A stretch of 64,000 nucleotides of DNA from Bacteroidales bacterium (GTDB lineage Bacteria > Bacteroidota > Bacteroidia > Bacteroidales > F082). Positions within the stretch are counted from its first letter, which is position 1, and every line of letters starts with the position of its first letter. The notes beneath the pieces are model-generated. The model did not search any database. It was not told where the DNA came from and saw only the letters and a list, made by a program, of their open reading frames with translations. The stretch spans positions 1 through 64,000 of the forward strand of contig JALNZU010000003.1 of the NCBI GenBank assembly GCA_023229245.1. Reading direction: 5' to 3'. Below, one piece after another: positions 27,514 to 35,832 of the stretch. Both the position numbers and the translations under genes were made by a program.

Positions 27514-28512
27514 TCATTCCACAACTAACGCACTGACCTTCTTTTTTATATCAAACTCTTTAAGGGTTCTTTTTGTAACTATCACCTTCACTGCCTGAGG
27601 AAGGATATGAAAATCTAAGGGTGAGACACCAAGCGATTCTCCATCAGTTTCTAACATGATGGCGTTATGAGGTTTTGCCGTAATACTGATCTGCGTTCCC
27701 CTGAAGGTTTTTACTTCCGACATTTTGATAAAGCTCCCATCATACAGTTTCTTGATGTTTCGAATAACAGTCAGCTTTGATGTATCGCGTACAACGGTTA
27801 TATCAAACTCACCATCATCGGGTATGGCAGTAGGCAGTTGCATCATACCTCCTCCATTATAGCGGCAAATACCTATGTTCATGCTGAACACTTTGTCGTT
27901 AATAACCTCTTGCCCGTCTATAGTCATACTAAGTTGTACGCTCTCGTACTGAAACAAACCTACGACCAAATTGAATATATAGGCAAGTGCACCTCCTTTT
28001 CCTTTGGCTTTCATCAGGTTGGTCTTTTTTGCTACTAATGCATCATATCCCATCCCTGCCATATTCACAAAATACCGGCTCTTGTCTTCGTCGTCATAGC
28101 GATATTTCACTTTCCCAACATCCTGTAGGAAAGTGCGCTCGCTATGGATGATTCGTATCGCACTCTCATAGTTGGAGGGGAAGTTGTACATACGTGCCCA
28201 GTCATTACCTGTACCTACAGTGATCATTCCCAATGAGATATCTGTAGTAGCAAAACGTTTCTGCTGGAAGATTCCGTTCACAACCTCGTTCAAGGTGCCA
28301 TCACCACCAACTGCTATGACTTTTTTATACCCATACTCGTTGATCTGGTCGCGGGCTATCTCAATGGCATGGAAAGGATATTCGGTCAATATGCTAAAAA
28401 AAGAAAAGCCTTCTTTGATCAATAGTTTACGGATCTTAGGCCAGTCTTTCTCGCCCCTGCTGGCTCCGGCCTTTGGATTCACGATCACTAACCACTTATC
28501 TGTTTCCTTCAT
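27514..28512 (-). CDS. Diacylglycerol/sphingosine-type lipid kinase (DagK/YegS family)
   Basis: Lipid kinase of 332 aa with the DAGK catalytic domain. VNPKAGASRG (residues ~10-19), AVGGDGTLNEVVNG (nucleotide-binding GGDGT at ~64-68), and VGTGNDWARM are the usual motifs, and the C-terminal beta-sandwich holds MLETDGESLG. It would phosphorylate diacylglycerol or a related lipid at the inner membrane. The exact lipid is not predictable. It is minus strand, downstream of two glycosyltransferase genes, with a 158-bp gap that has no gene. Confidence 0.9.
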   Translation of the reverse strand: MKETDKWLVIVNPKAGASRGEKDWPKIRKLLIKEGFSFFSILTEYPFHAIEIARDQINEYGYKKVIAVGGDGTLNEVVNGIFQQKRFATTDISLGMITVGTGNDWARMYNFPSNYESAIRIIHSERTFLQDVGKVKYRYDDEDKSRYFVNMAGMGYDALVAKKTNLMKAKGKGGALAYIFNLVVGLFQYESVQLSMTIDGQEVINDKVFSMNIGICRYNGGGMMQLPTAIPDDGEFDITVVRDTSKLTVIRNIKKLYDGSFIKMSEVKTFRGTQISITAKPHNAIMLETDGESLGVSPLDFHILPQAVKVIVTKRTLKEFDIKKKVSALVVE

Positions 28513-28670
28513 AGGCGCTTTTCATTAAACCTGAAGACATGCTGTATGAACTTTTTCCTGATATTTCAACGCATGTATTAGTTTGATTAGGACTGCAAAT
28601 TATAAAAAATATCTCATAAGCTGTCGTTTCAGGAATTTTAAATTTGATGGTATGATACAGTTGCCTCCTT

Positions 28671-29783
28671 TTATACAGTATTTTGAATCTTCCCGTCAAT
28701 GAATTTTCTGGTCTGTTCAACCATTTTATCCAATGTGAAGTATTGTTCTATACGCCTGCGTCCTTTCTTACCCATCTCCTTACATAATATTGGATCTTTG
28801 TGCAAGGTAATCACCTTATCCGCCATGGCTGAAATATTTGGATAATCCACCAAAAACCCGGTTGATCCATCTTCTACTAACTCAAAATTACTGCTGACTT
28901 TGAACGCAACTACAGGCACTGAAGCAGCCATAGCTTCTGCCAGCACATATCCAAATCCTTCCCAATGGGCTGTGTGTATGTACAAATCTAATTGAGACAT
29001 AAAAGAAGGTATGTGCTCTACAAAACCAGCAAACTCAAAGTATGGATCAAGCTGTTTGCTACTCACAAGTACTTTCAATGCCGATAAGCCAGGCCCATCA
29101 CCAGCTATCTTTATGATGAAGTCTAAACCTTTTGTTTCTAATAATTCTGCCAGTTCAACTATCAGCTCATGACCTTTTTGATGTACTATACGACCTGCAT
29201 TGCCAATGATCAAAGGTTGCCTAACGTTTTTGTCAACAGCTTGCAACATTTTTTCATCAAATAACCGAAGATCAATGCCATTATAGATCAGATGGATTTT
29301 TTCGCGTGGAAACAACAACGGATTATTGGCTAGTATAGTTTCTGTGGTGGCATTGGAATTGCTGATCATCGCCTGAACTATATGCTTGAAAAGCCATCGG
29401 TTGACAAAGCTGTTACGAATAGGAATAGCACTCCCTCTGCGATATACTCTATTAGGTATGCCTGCGATCCGGGCAGCTATCCCTATGGCTTTGACATCGG
29501 ACGGCATATTCATGATCAACAGATTGAGCTGGTCTTTTCGTAGCTGGCGGCTAAGCCGGAATAATTTTATAGGGTTAAGGCTACTCAAATTGCCAATACT
29601 GACTGTTCGTATATCTACTGTAAGCTTCGACAGCCGGTTATAAAGCGGGCTGCCTGCTGACACATAAGCCTTGATAGTGAAATCGGGGCTAAGCTTTTCT
29701 ATGACTTCGGCAACCCACTTCTCACCTCCCCCCCAAGATTTATTGCTGTTGGCAAAACCAATTACTGGCCGGACATCAGTCAT
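28671..29783 (-). CDS. Glycosyltransferase family 4 (GT-B)
   Basis: Glycosyltransferase of 370 aa from the Met at 29783. A longer open frame to 29954 exists, but its extra 57 residues (rich in Cys, Trp and Phe) are not family-like, and 29783 overlaps the upstream gene's stop by ATGA, so 29783 is preferred. N-terminal acceptor domain begins GFANSNKSWGGGEKWVAEV. The C-terminal nucleotide-sugar domain has GNAGRIVHQKGHELIVELAE, HTAHWEGFGYVLAEAMA and PVVAFKVSSNFELVEDG, the GT4 EX7E-type region. Probably extends a lipopolysaccharide or capsule glycan together with the coupled GT2 gene. Confidence 0.9.
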   Translation of the reverse strand: MTDVRPVIGFANSNKSWGGGEKWVAEVIEKLSPDFTIKAYVSAGSPLYNRLSKLTVDIRTVSIGNLSSLNPIKLFRLSRQLRKDQLNLLIMNMPSDVKAIGIAARIAGIPNRVYRRGSAIPIRNSFVNRWLFKHIVQAMISNSNATTETILANNPLLFPREKIHLIYNGIDLRLFDEKMLQAVDKNVRQPLIIGNAGRIVHQKGHELIVELAELLETKGLDFIIKIAGDGPGLSALKVLVSSKQLDPYFEFAGFVEHIPSFMSQLDLYIHTAHWEGFGYVLAEAMAASVPVVAFKVSSNFELVEDGSTGFLVDYPNISAMADKVITLHKDPILCKEMGKKGRRRIEQYFTLDKMVEQTRKFIDGKIQNTV

Positions 29784-30553
29784 GATAAAAGCTTTTGTTG
29801 CCGGTACAATTGACGTAATTTGCTGTATTTCAAAAAGCTGGCATGGGCCGAGTTGCGACTTATGACATAGCCATAGAAGCCATCTAAAAAGCCAAGCTTC
29901 AGAATAAAACCCTTGAGAAAACGAAAACGGGAAGCAAATACAATATGGAACCAATAACTCTTTTCATTGTTGGCAAAAGCAACCTTAGCCTTGATTTCCG
30001 AAAAATTATTGATTTGTGCCAGATGTTGGTGTATCGTTTGATAAGGGAAGTGTAACAAATTGCCATGCAGAGTCTTCACAACTGTACGTCTATCGTTGAG
30101 TATCACCTTGTCGTGTGGATTGCTACCACCCCAAAACGCCTGATACTTATCGAACAGACGTAGCTTGGTGTCGGGATACCAACCGCTATACCGAATCCAT
30201 TTCCCACAATAGTTTGATAACCTTCTCATCGTATAGGCCTTAAACGGAAATCCTAGCTGCTTTTCGTGCGTGATAGACTTACGGAGCTCGTCCGACAGAG
30301 CTTCATCCGCATCAAGCGAAAGGATCATAGGACCGGATGCCTGATCAAGCGCATATTGTTTCTGCTCTATATACCCCTCAAAGGGATGCTGAATAAAACC
30401 TACCCCATACTCACGACAAATATTTTCGGTTTGATCTGTAGAAAACGAATCAACCACAAGAATTTCATCAGCTAGATCCTGTACTGAATCTAAGCAGCGT
30501 CTCAGATGCTTTTCTTCATTTAAAGTGATGATCACCACACTAAGCTTTTTCAT
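29780..30553 (-). CDS. Glycosyltransferase family 2 (LPS core WaaE/KdtX-like)
   Basis: Inverting GT-A glycosyltransferase of 257 aa. It starts SVVIITLNEEKHLRRCLDSV, has the first Asp motif ILVVDSFSTDQTENI and the metal-binding LSLDADEALS. The C-terminal part (GFILKLGFLDGFYGYVIS) is typical of the small GT2 enzymes of the WaaE/KdtX type that add a glucose-like sugar to lipopolysaccharide core. The true donor and acceptor are unknown. First gene of a two-gene run with the GT4 gene (4-bp overlap), with a -7 element close upstream. Confidence 0.9.
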   Translation of the reverse strand: MKKLSVVIITLNEEKHLRRCLDSVQDLADEILVVDSFSTDQTENICREYGVGFIQHPFEGYIEQKQYALDQASGPMILSLDADEALSDELRKSITHEKQLGFPFKAYTMRRLSNYCGKWIRYSGWYPDTKLRLFDKYQAFWGGSNPHDKVILNDRRTVVKTLHGNLLHFPYQTIHQHLAQINNFSEIKAKVAFANNEKSYWFHIVFASRFRFLKGFILKLGFLDGFYGYVISRNSAHASFLKYSKLRQLYRQQKLLS

Positions 30554-30575
30554 CAGATAGGATTCATTTAAACCA

Positions 30576-30583
30576 CAAAAATA
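30576..30583 (-). promoter_or_regulatory. -7 element for the glycosyltransferase pair
   Basis: Minus-strand TATTTTTG matches TAnnTTTG and lies 22-30 bp before the GT2 start codon. No -33 TTTG at the expected spacing was found. Confidence 0.4.
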
Positions 30584-31016
30584 TGAAAGTTACAGCAAGA
30601 GAAAAATGAGACAAGAGAAAAAAGCAATGTAGCACCTGTAAGACTCATACTAAATTAGTCCAAATGAGTTGATTAAAATATACATGAACATCTTTACAAA
30701 CAGAGTCCAATTTACTAACTCCATATTGTCGCTCAGAACCTTTCGCAAATCCTGTAGTTTTGTATACTAATGTTTGATGCACATGAAATCCTGCTGTTAC
30801 TGCTACATATTTTTGGAAAATCTATATTAAAAAAAGAGGTACGAATGGTAACGTTAAGTCCTTTAATATGTTGTACTAAAAAAATCTTTATCTGGTGTTA
30901 TCGTAAAATACTCCAAATGCGCCCAGAAAGACAACTCAATTTTTAAAGTAGGAACATTCTCGAATTCAGAACGATGAATTTATTATTTTTGTAAATTTCC
31001 TTAAAAACGGGAAAAC

Positions 31017-31046
31017 TTGGGAAAACTAATACTTTTGTTATCTTTA
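31017..31046 (+). promoter_or_regulatory. Candidate promoter for the ABC-receiver operon
   Basis: TTG at 31017-31019 (preceded by C) and TATCTTTA at 31039-31046 resemble the Bacteroidota -33 and -7 elements with a ~19-bp spacer; the last -7 base departs from the consensus. The ATG is 45 bp downstream. This would be the main promoter for eleven closely spaced genes. Confidence 0.35.
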
Positions 31047-31091
31047 CCCCATAGAATTATGTGAGTTGAATTTATATAAAACATAATTAAT

Positions 31092-32429
31092 ATGAAAAAT
31101 CTATTTTACACACTGCTTGCTATTTTATTGGTATCTCTGCTACTTAGCTCATGTAAAAACAACGAATCTAAGCTAACCATACTTGGAGAGAATTCATCCA
31201 ATATTCATTCTATGCAGGCATTGCAACTTGATTATGAGGAAAAATCTGGAATTAAGTTAGATTTCAAATCTCATTCTTTAGAAGATGCTTTCAATAAATC
31301 TAATGAGGATTTTGCCAACAGAACTGGACTTTATGATTTGATCCTTCAATATAATTTTTCATTATCTTCGTTTGTTCGAAACGATTATGTATATAAGTTA
31401 TCCGAATTAAAAACAGAGACCATTAATAATAATTTTGAATTTGAAAATGATATTTTCCCTAATGTCTGGAAAGAGGTGGGATATTATTATAAAAATCCTA
31501 AACAGCCGAATGATAAGGAGATAGAACCTATTTCATACCCATTTGCTGCCAACACGATATTATTGGTATACAATCAAGATTTATTTAATGATGCAGAGCA
31601 AAAAAAGAATTTCAAGGAAAAATATGGGAAAGAACTAACTGTGCCAAATGATTTGAAGTCTTTTAGGGAAGTTGCAGAGTTCTTTACTCAACCTGACAAA
31701 GATTTGAAAGGAGTTGTTCTACAAGGTGCAATTGGTGGTTGGCTCTATTTTGAGTGGTGCAGCTTTTTACAAGGATTTGGTGGAAAGGTGTTAGATAAAA
31801 ATCAAGGGTGGCAGGGAAATGAAAATACGCCTGTTTTGATTACCAATGAACAAGCGATAGCTGCAACAGAGTATTATAAATCCCTGAAACCCTTCAACGC
31901 TGGTAATTTTGTAACTACTGATGCTGTAGAACAGCAAGTTATCTTAAAACAAGGAAATGTAGCGATGGGATTAATATGGAGCGACTATGCATTGGGGTTA
32001 ATAGATAAAGGGAATGGAGAGATAGATACTCGTTTTGCATTTGCTCCCACGCCAGGAGATAAAAGCATGATTGCCGGCGGGGCATATTATATCAATAAAC
32101 AATCGAAAATGAAGGAAGAGGCTTTTGACTATATGGTTTATCTGTTGCAGAAAGAGAATCAAGTCAAAATGATTCAACATGGACTTTGTGCGCCTACAAT
32201 ATCGGCTTATAATGCTCCCGAAGCGCAAAAAATCCCTTATGTACCTGCATTAAAGACTTCTCTTTTGAGAGCCGAATACATGCTGGAAGCAGGACCTGAT
32301 GCCGATTTGATCAATAATGTTATTACTACTTACATCCAAAAGATTTGGAATAGTGAAATAGATGTAAAAATAGGGTTGAATACAGCTAAGATGGAAATTG
32401 AAAAAGAAAGAACAATATTATTCCAATAA
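31092..32429 (+). CDS. ABC transporter substrate-binding lipoprotein (SBP family 1-like)
   Basis: Putative solute-binding lipoprotein of 445 aa, first gene of the operon. The lipobox is LLSSC (Cys at residue 21), so it is anchored in a membrane after signal peptidase II processing. The body looks like the SBP_bac_1 fold of sugar, thiamine, spermidine or iron-type binding proteins: KLTILGENSS start, YPFAANTILLVYNQDLF in the hinge-proximal region, GGWLYFEWCSFLQGFGGKVL, and GAYYINKQSKMKEEAFDYM near the end. The substrate cannot be told. It is 3 bp from the permease gene. It is unusual for such an importer to head a signalling operon. Confidence 0.82.
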   Translation: MKNLFYTLLAILLVSLLLSSCKNNESKLTILGENSSNIHSMQALQLDYEEKSGIKLDFKSHSLEDAFNKSNEDFANRTGLYDLILQYNFSLSSFVRNDYVYKLSELKTETINNNFEFENDIFPNVWKEVGYYYKNPKQPNDKEIEPISYPFAANTILLVYNQDLFNDAEQKKNFKEKYGKELTVPNDLKSFREVAEFFTQPDKDLKGVVLQGAIGGWLYFEWCSFLQGFGGKVLDKNQGWQGNENTPVLITNEQAIAATEYYKSLKPFNAGNFVTTDAVEQQVILKQGNVAMGLIWSDYALGLIDKGNGEIDTRFAFAPTPGDKSMIAGGAYYINKQSKMKEEAFDYMVYLLQKENQVKMIQHGLCAPTISAYNAPEAQKIPYVPALKTSLLRAEYMLEAGPDADLINNVITTYIQKIWNSEIDVKIGLNTAKMEIEKERTILFQ

Positions 32430-32432
32430 ATT

Positions 32433-34043
32433 ATGTTAAAATCCCTTAATATATGGAAAGTATGTACCATAGGGTTGTTGTTGGTGGCTCTGTTGGTGCT
32501 TTATCCTTTCTTATCTGGCATTCGTTTTTTGGGAGTAAGTGAATTGTTGAATAATATTTCCTTTAAATCCACTTTGCAAACTACTTTGCTGAATGCCACA
32601 ATATCGGCAATTATATTAGTCGTGTTTGGGTTTTGGGGGGCTTTAGCTTTGCTGAAAATTCCTATGTTTTCAATTACTGGTAAAAATCTTGGTGTGCTAA
32701 TTATTCCTATTACGCTTGGAAATATTTCTATTGCATTTATCTGTAAATTACTTTTAGGAGAAACTTCTTTTTTCGCAACAATAGCACAGGGTGGACCAGT
32801 TGGGAAACTCAGTTTTTTATTATTGCTTGAACTGTATCAATACGGATTCTTGTTTGTATATCTTTTTTGGATGCAATTACAAAATATTAATTATGATAAA
32901 CTCAATTTCGCAACAGCTACACGTTTTTCCTTTTTTCAGAAACTAAAAGACATATATATTCCACATACAAGAAACCTATGGCTTTTACTTGCTTCAATGG
33001 CTTTTGTGTTCACTTTGTATGAAGAGTCTAAGATAGCTTATTTGTTTAAGGTTTCGCAGGGAACAAATTCAGAATTGATTACCAACTGGCTTACGCGCAC
33101 CTATCAAACAAACCTTCTGGTTAGTCCTGATTTTGCCCGCAACCTTATTTTTAATGCTTCTGCAACAGTATTTGTTGTGGCTATTTTAGGATTGATACTA
33201 CTCTTTTTAATATTGTATTATTTTATTAAAAAATTAACAAGGCTTAAATTTTATCCAAGATTTTTAAGAACAAGCAATAACTACATATTTTCAAAGAGGA
33301 TTAGCTATTTTTTTGGCTTGGTATTTAGTTTGACTGCCATTACCCCAATAGTTTTTTCATTTACTAAAATTAATATAAGTTTCAATATTTCTCATTTAGG
33401 ATTTCCCTTGTTGATGACATTTATAGCAACAGTGGTATCTGCTTTAATGGCCATCTTATTAGGAATAACGGCACGTTTAGGTTGGAAACAAATGCTCAGC
33501 TCTTTTAGTCAGCAGTCATTGTTGTTTTTTATACTTTTGTTTGTTTTATTACTGGTTCCTCCTCTTGTTCTGCTCATTACTGGATACAAGTGGATGAGTT
33601 TGATAGGATATTCATCATTTACGTTAATTTATGTTATATGGATTGTAGGGCATGTGTTGTTAACTTTACCTGTTTTGGGAAGCTTTGTACTTTTTAACCA
33701 TTTTAGAGTTGGCAATAATGAGTTAGATTATTTGCAGGTATATAAATTAGGTAAGAGAGAGACTATTCGTTATAGTTTTTTGAAACGCTTTAAGGCTGAA
33801 TATCTGTTACTCTTTGTAATCTGTTATTCTTTTGTATGGAATGAAGCCGTTCTCAACAATCTATTCTCTGATTTTATTCCTTCCTTTGTTTCAGGAATGA
33901 AAATGTTGATTACAGGTAGAGGAGTAGATTATGATAAAGCGTTTGGTTATTTGTTGACATCTTTTGCAGTAGCATCGTTATCGGCAGGGATATGGCGGTT
34001 TATAATTGAAAGGGCACATAAACAAGAAAGAAAAGAACTATGA
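32433..34043 (+). CDS. ABC transporter permease, two fused membrane domains
   Basis: Inner-membrane protein of 536 aa with about a dozen hydrophobic segments in two halves, a fused ThiP/YnjC-like arrangement where one chain supplies both transmembrane domains. Coupling-helix regions are visible near TATRFSFFQKLKDIYIPHTRN (first half) and YLQVYKLGKRETIRYSFLK (second half), the EAA-loop-like positions that contact the ATPase. It overlaps the ATPase gene by 4 bp (ATGA). Together with its neighbours it makes a complete importer of the kind used for thiamine, iron, polyamines or phosphonates; the substrate is not determined. Confidence 0.83.
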   Translation: MLKSLNIWKVCTIGLLLVALLVLYPFLSGIRFLGVSELLNNISFKSTLQTTLLNATISAIILVVFGFWGALALLKIPMFSITGKNLGVLIIPITLGNISIAFICKLLLGETSFFATIAQGGPVGKLSFLLLLELYQYGFLFVYLFWMQLQNINYDKLNFATATRFSFFQKLKDIYIPHTRNLWLLLASMAFVFTLYEESKIAYLFKVSQGTNSELITNWLTRTYQTNLLVSPDFARNLIFNASATVFVVAILGLILLFLILYYFIKKLTRLKFYPRFLRTSNNYIFSKRISYFFGLVFSLTAITPIVFSFTKINISFNISHLGFPLLMTFIATVVSALMAILLGITARLGWKQMLSSFSQQSLLFFILLFVLLLVPPLVLLITGYKWMSLIGYSSFTLIYVIWIVGHVLLTLPVLGSFVLFNHFRVGNNELDYLQVYKLGKRETIRYSFLKRFKAEYLLLFVICYSFVWNEAVLNNLFSDFIPSFVSGMKMLITGRGVDYDKAFGYLLTSFAVASLSAGIWRFIIERAHKQERKEL

Positions 34044-35071
34044 AATCCATTCATATAAAAAATATTGACTTTGCTTATAAAAAGGGTAATTCTGTTTTTC
34101 AAGACTTTAACTTGCATTTATCGCAGCAAGAATCTGAAGGAAAAATAATAGCTTTAATGGGTGCAAGCGGTTCCGGTAAAAGTACTTTATTGAAGTTGTT
34201 GTTAGGGATTGAACAACCTGTTTCAGGGTCTATTGAGATGTTACCTGTAAATCCTGTATTTTCATATGTACCACAAGAAGCAGTATTGTTTGAACATCTT
34301 AGCACAAAAGATAATGCACGTTATTTCCAATTTGCTGGAGGATTCAAAAAAAGGTTTAATAAAGGCTTGTATACAGAATTAATTGAAAGCTTGGGTTTAG
34401 AAGACGTGATAAACTCAAAAAAAACCGTCCTGGAATTGAGTGGAGGACAAAAACAGCTTCTTAGTTTATTGCGTGCCTTAAGCATAGAACCAGATTTTTT
34501 GCTATTGGATGAGCCGTGCAATGGATTGGATGCTGAAGTTAAAAGAGCATTCCTAAATAAATTAAGAGAAATAACTCAACGTTATGGGTTATTTGTATTG
34601 TATATTACGCATCATAAACTTGAAGCACAACTTATTGCTGATGATGTGTTGTACTTGGTACAAGATAAAAAAACAGGAACGGTGCATAATTCAGCATTAG
34701 CATCTGTACAGATTTTTATTGACAAACCTCCTGTAATGCATGCAGCACAAGTGTTTAGATTCCCTGACATAAAATTGTTGCCAATGAGTATTAATGAATC
34801 TGGAAAAATAATAATTGCAAAAAATGAAAATGACATTGCGCAATATTGGTTGGTGGATGATAAAGATATTTCAATCGACAGGAATGATGGATTCCCATTC
34901 AAGGTGATTAGTAAATCTCCAATGTATGTGGTAATAAGACATGAAGCATCTGCAACAGAATGGATGCTACCCAATAGTCTTTTGAAAGCAAATGAAGCTG
35001 GCGAAAATATTTTTATAAAGATAAATAATAAATCTGCTGTATATTCTAAATATGGTATATTACTAAATTAA
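34040..35071 (+). CDS. ABC transporter ATP-binding protein
   Basis: ATPase of 343 aa. Walker A is GASGSGKST (residues ~41-49), the Q-loop lies in YVPQEAVLFEHL, the signature is LELSGGQKQLLSL, Walker B is FLLLDEPCNGLD and the switch His is in YITHHKLEA. The region after ~220 is an extra C-terminal domain of the kind that carries TOBE or regulatory folds in this importer class. Start overlaps the permease stop (ATGA). Completes the binding-protein-dependent transporter encoded by the three genes from 31092. Confidence 0.92.
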   Translation: MKSIHIKNIDFAYKKGNSVFQDFNLHLSQQESEGKIIALMGASGSGKSTLLKLLLGIEQPVSGSIEMLPVNPVFSYVPQEAVLFEHLSTKDNARYFQFAGGFKKRFNKGLYTELIESLGLEDVINSKKTVLELSGGQKQLLSLLRALSIEPDFLLLDEPCNGLDAEVKRAFLNKLREITQRYGLFVLYITHHKLEAQLIADDVLYLVQDKKTGTVHNSALASVQIFIDKPPVMHAAQVFRFPDIKLLPMSINESGKIIIAKNENDIAQYWLVDDKDISIDRNDGFPFKVISKSPMYVVIRHEASATEWMLPNSLLKANEAGENIFIKINNKSAVYSKYGILLN

Positions 35072-35081
35072 TATTTGACAA

Positions 35082-35825
35082 ATGAAGAATTATTTAATTA
35101 CAGGAGCTACATCTGCAATAGGAAAAACCTTGGCTTTCTCCATTAAACAGAGATTTAGTTCAGACTGTAAATTATTTCTTATTTCAAGATCTCATAACAA
35201 TGACTTACAGAATTTTGTGGATTCAAATGTGATTTATCGATCAGGAATAGATTTATTGGACATAAAGACTGATGATGCCATTATATCTGAGATAAATACG
35301 TTTTTTGAAGGACCATTTAATTTGATTCATAGTGCAGGTGATTTTTGGATACATTTACCATTCCTAAATGTAAACACAAATAAAGCAAGGGGAATGATGG
35401 ACAGTCACTATGGGACTTTGTATAACGTACTACAACATATACTACCTCTGATGATTTCAAAAGGTGGTGGAAAAGTTTTAACGTTTAGTTGCAATGCTAC
35501 AGACTATCACTTTCCTAATATGCTCCCTTTTACGGCTGCTAAAGCGGCTGTTGATGCCACGATAAAGTGTGTAGCTCACGAATATGCTGATAAAAATATT
35601 GTGGCAAACTCTATTGCTCTTTCTTCTTTGAAAACACCTCAAAACAAGGAGTCAAAACCTTATGGAGATTTTGAAAACTATCTAGATCTTAACGAACTGT
35701 CTGATACCGTAATAGAAATAGCAGAACTAAGTAATAATTTAGCAAATGGCAATGTGATTAATTGTTATAAATACAGCGACTCTTATTATAACGAAGGTTA
35801 TTTCCAGAGAATAAAACAAAAGTAA
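35082..35825 (+). CDS. Short-chain dehydrogenase/reductase-fold protein with altered active site
   Basis: Rossmann-fold SDR protein of 247 aa. The nucleotide motif TGATSAIGKT (residues ~7-16, TGxxxxIG), an IHSAG version of the NAG motif, and the C-terminal region fit the classical SDR family. The catalytic YxxxK is FTAAK here (LPFTAAKAAVD): the Lys is kept, but the Tyr proton donor is Phe. The Ser region reads LTFSCNATDY. It may therefore bind NAD(P) without ordinary dehydrogenase chemistry, or act as a sensor. It lies 10 bp after the ABC ATPase gene and 7 bp before the kinase-like gene, joining transporter and signalling genes in one operon. Confidence 0.8.
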   Translation: MKNYLITGATSAIGKTLAFSIKQRFSSDCKLFLISRSHNNDLQNFVDSNVIYRSGIDLLDIKTDDAIISEINTFFEGPFNLIHSAGDFWIHLPFLNVNTNKARGMMDSHYGTLYNVLQHILPLMISKGGGKVLTFSCNATDYHFPNMLPFTAAKAAVDATIKCVAHEYADKNIVANSIALSSLKTPQNKESKPYGDFENYLDLNELSDTVIEIAELSNNLANGNVINCYKYSDSYYNEGYFQRIKQK

Positions 35826-35832
35826 TATTCTA

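Larger units (their letters stand above)
30554..31091. other. 538-bp intergenic region at the left border of the AT-rich island
   Basis: Holds the divergent -7 element for the glycosyltransferases and a candidate promoter for the ABC operon (31017-31046). On the minus strand 30645-30821 is open for 58 codons with protein-like composition (for example QTLVYKTTGFAKGSERQYG) but has no ATG and begins right after a stop, so it may be a gene remnant. No riboswitch, tRNA or mobile element was recognised. Confidence 0.4.

Noticed and set aside
28496..28720. 74-codon minus-strand frame between the lipid kinase and GT4 genes
   Set aside because: It overlaps both neighbours, has no family-like feature and no spacing that fits the run.
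29784..29954. 57-residue N-terminal extension of the GT4 gene
   Set aside because: The extension lies inside the GT2 gene in another frame; the Met at 29783 gives the ATGA overlap and a normal GT4 start.
30554..31091. TPP or other riboswitch in front of the ThiBPQ/YnjBCD-like transporter genes
   Set aside because: The conserved TPP-box elements were looked for and not found, so the transporter cannot be called thiamine-specific.
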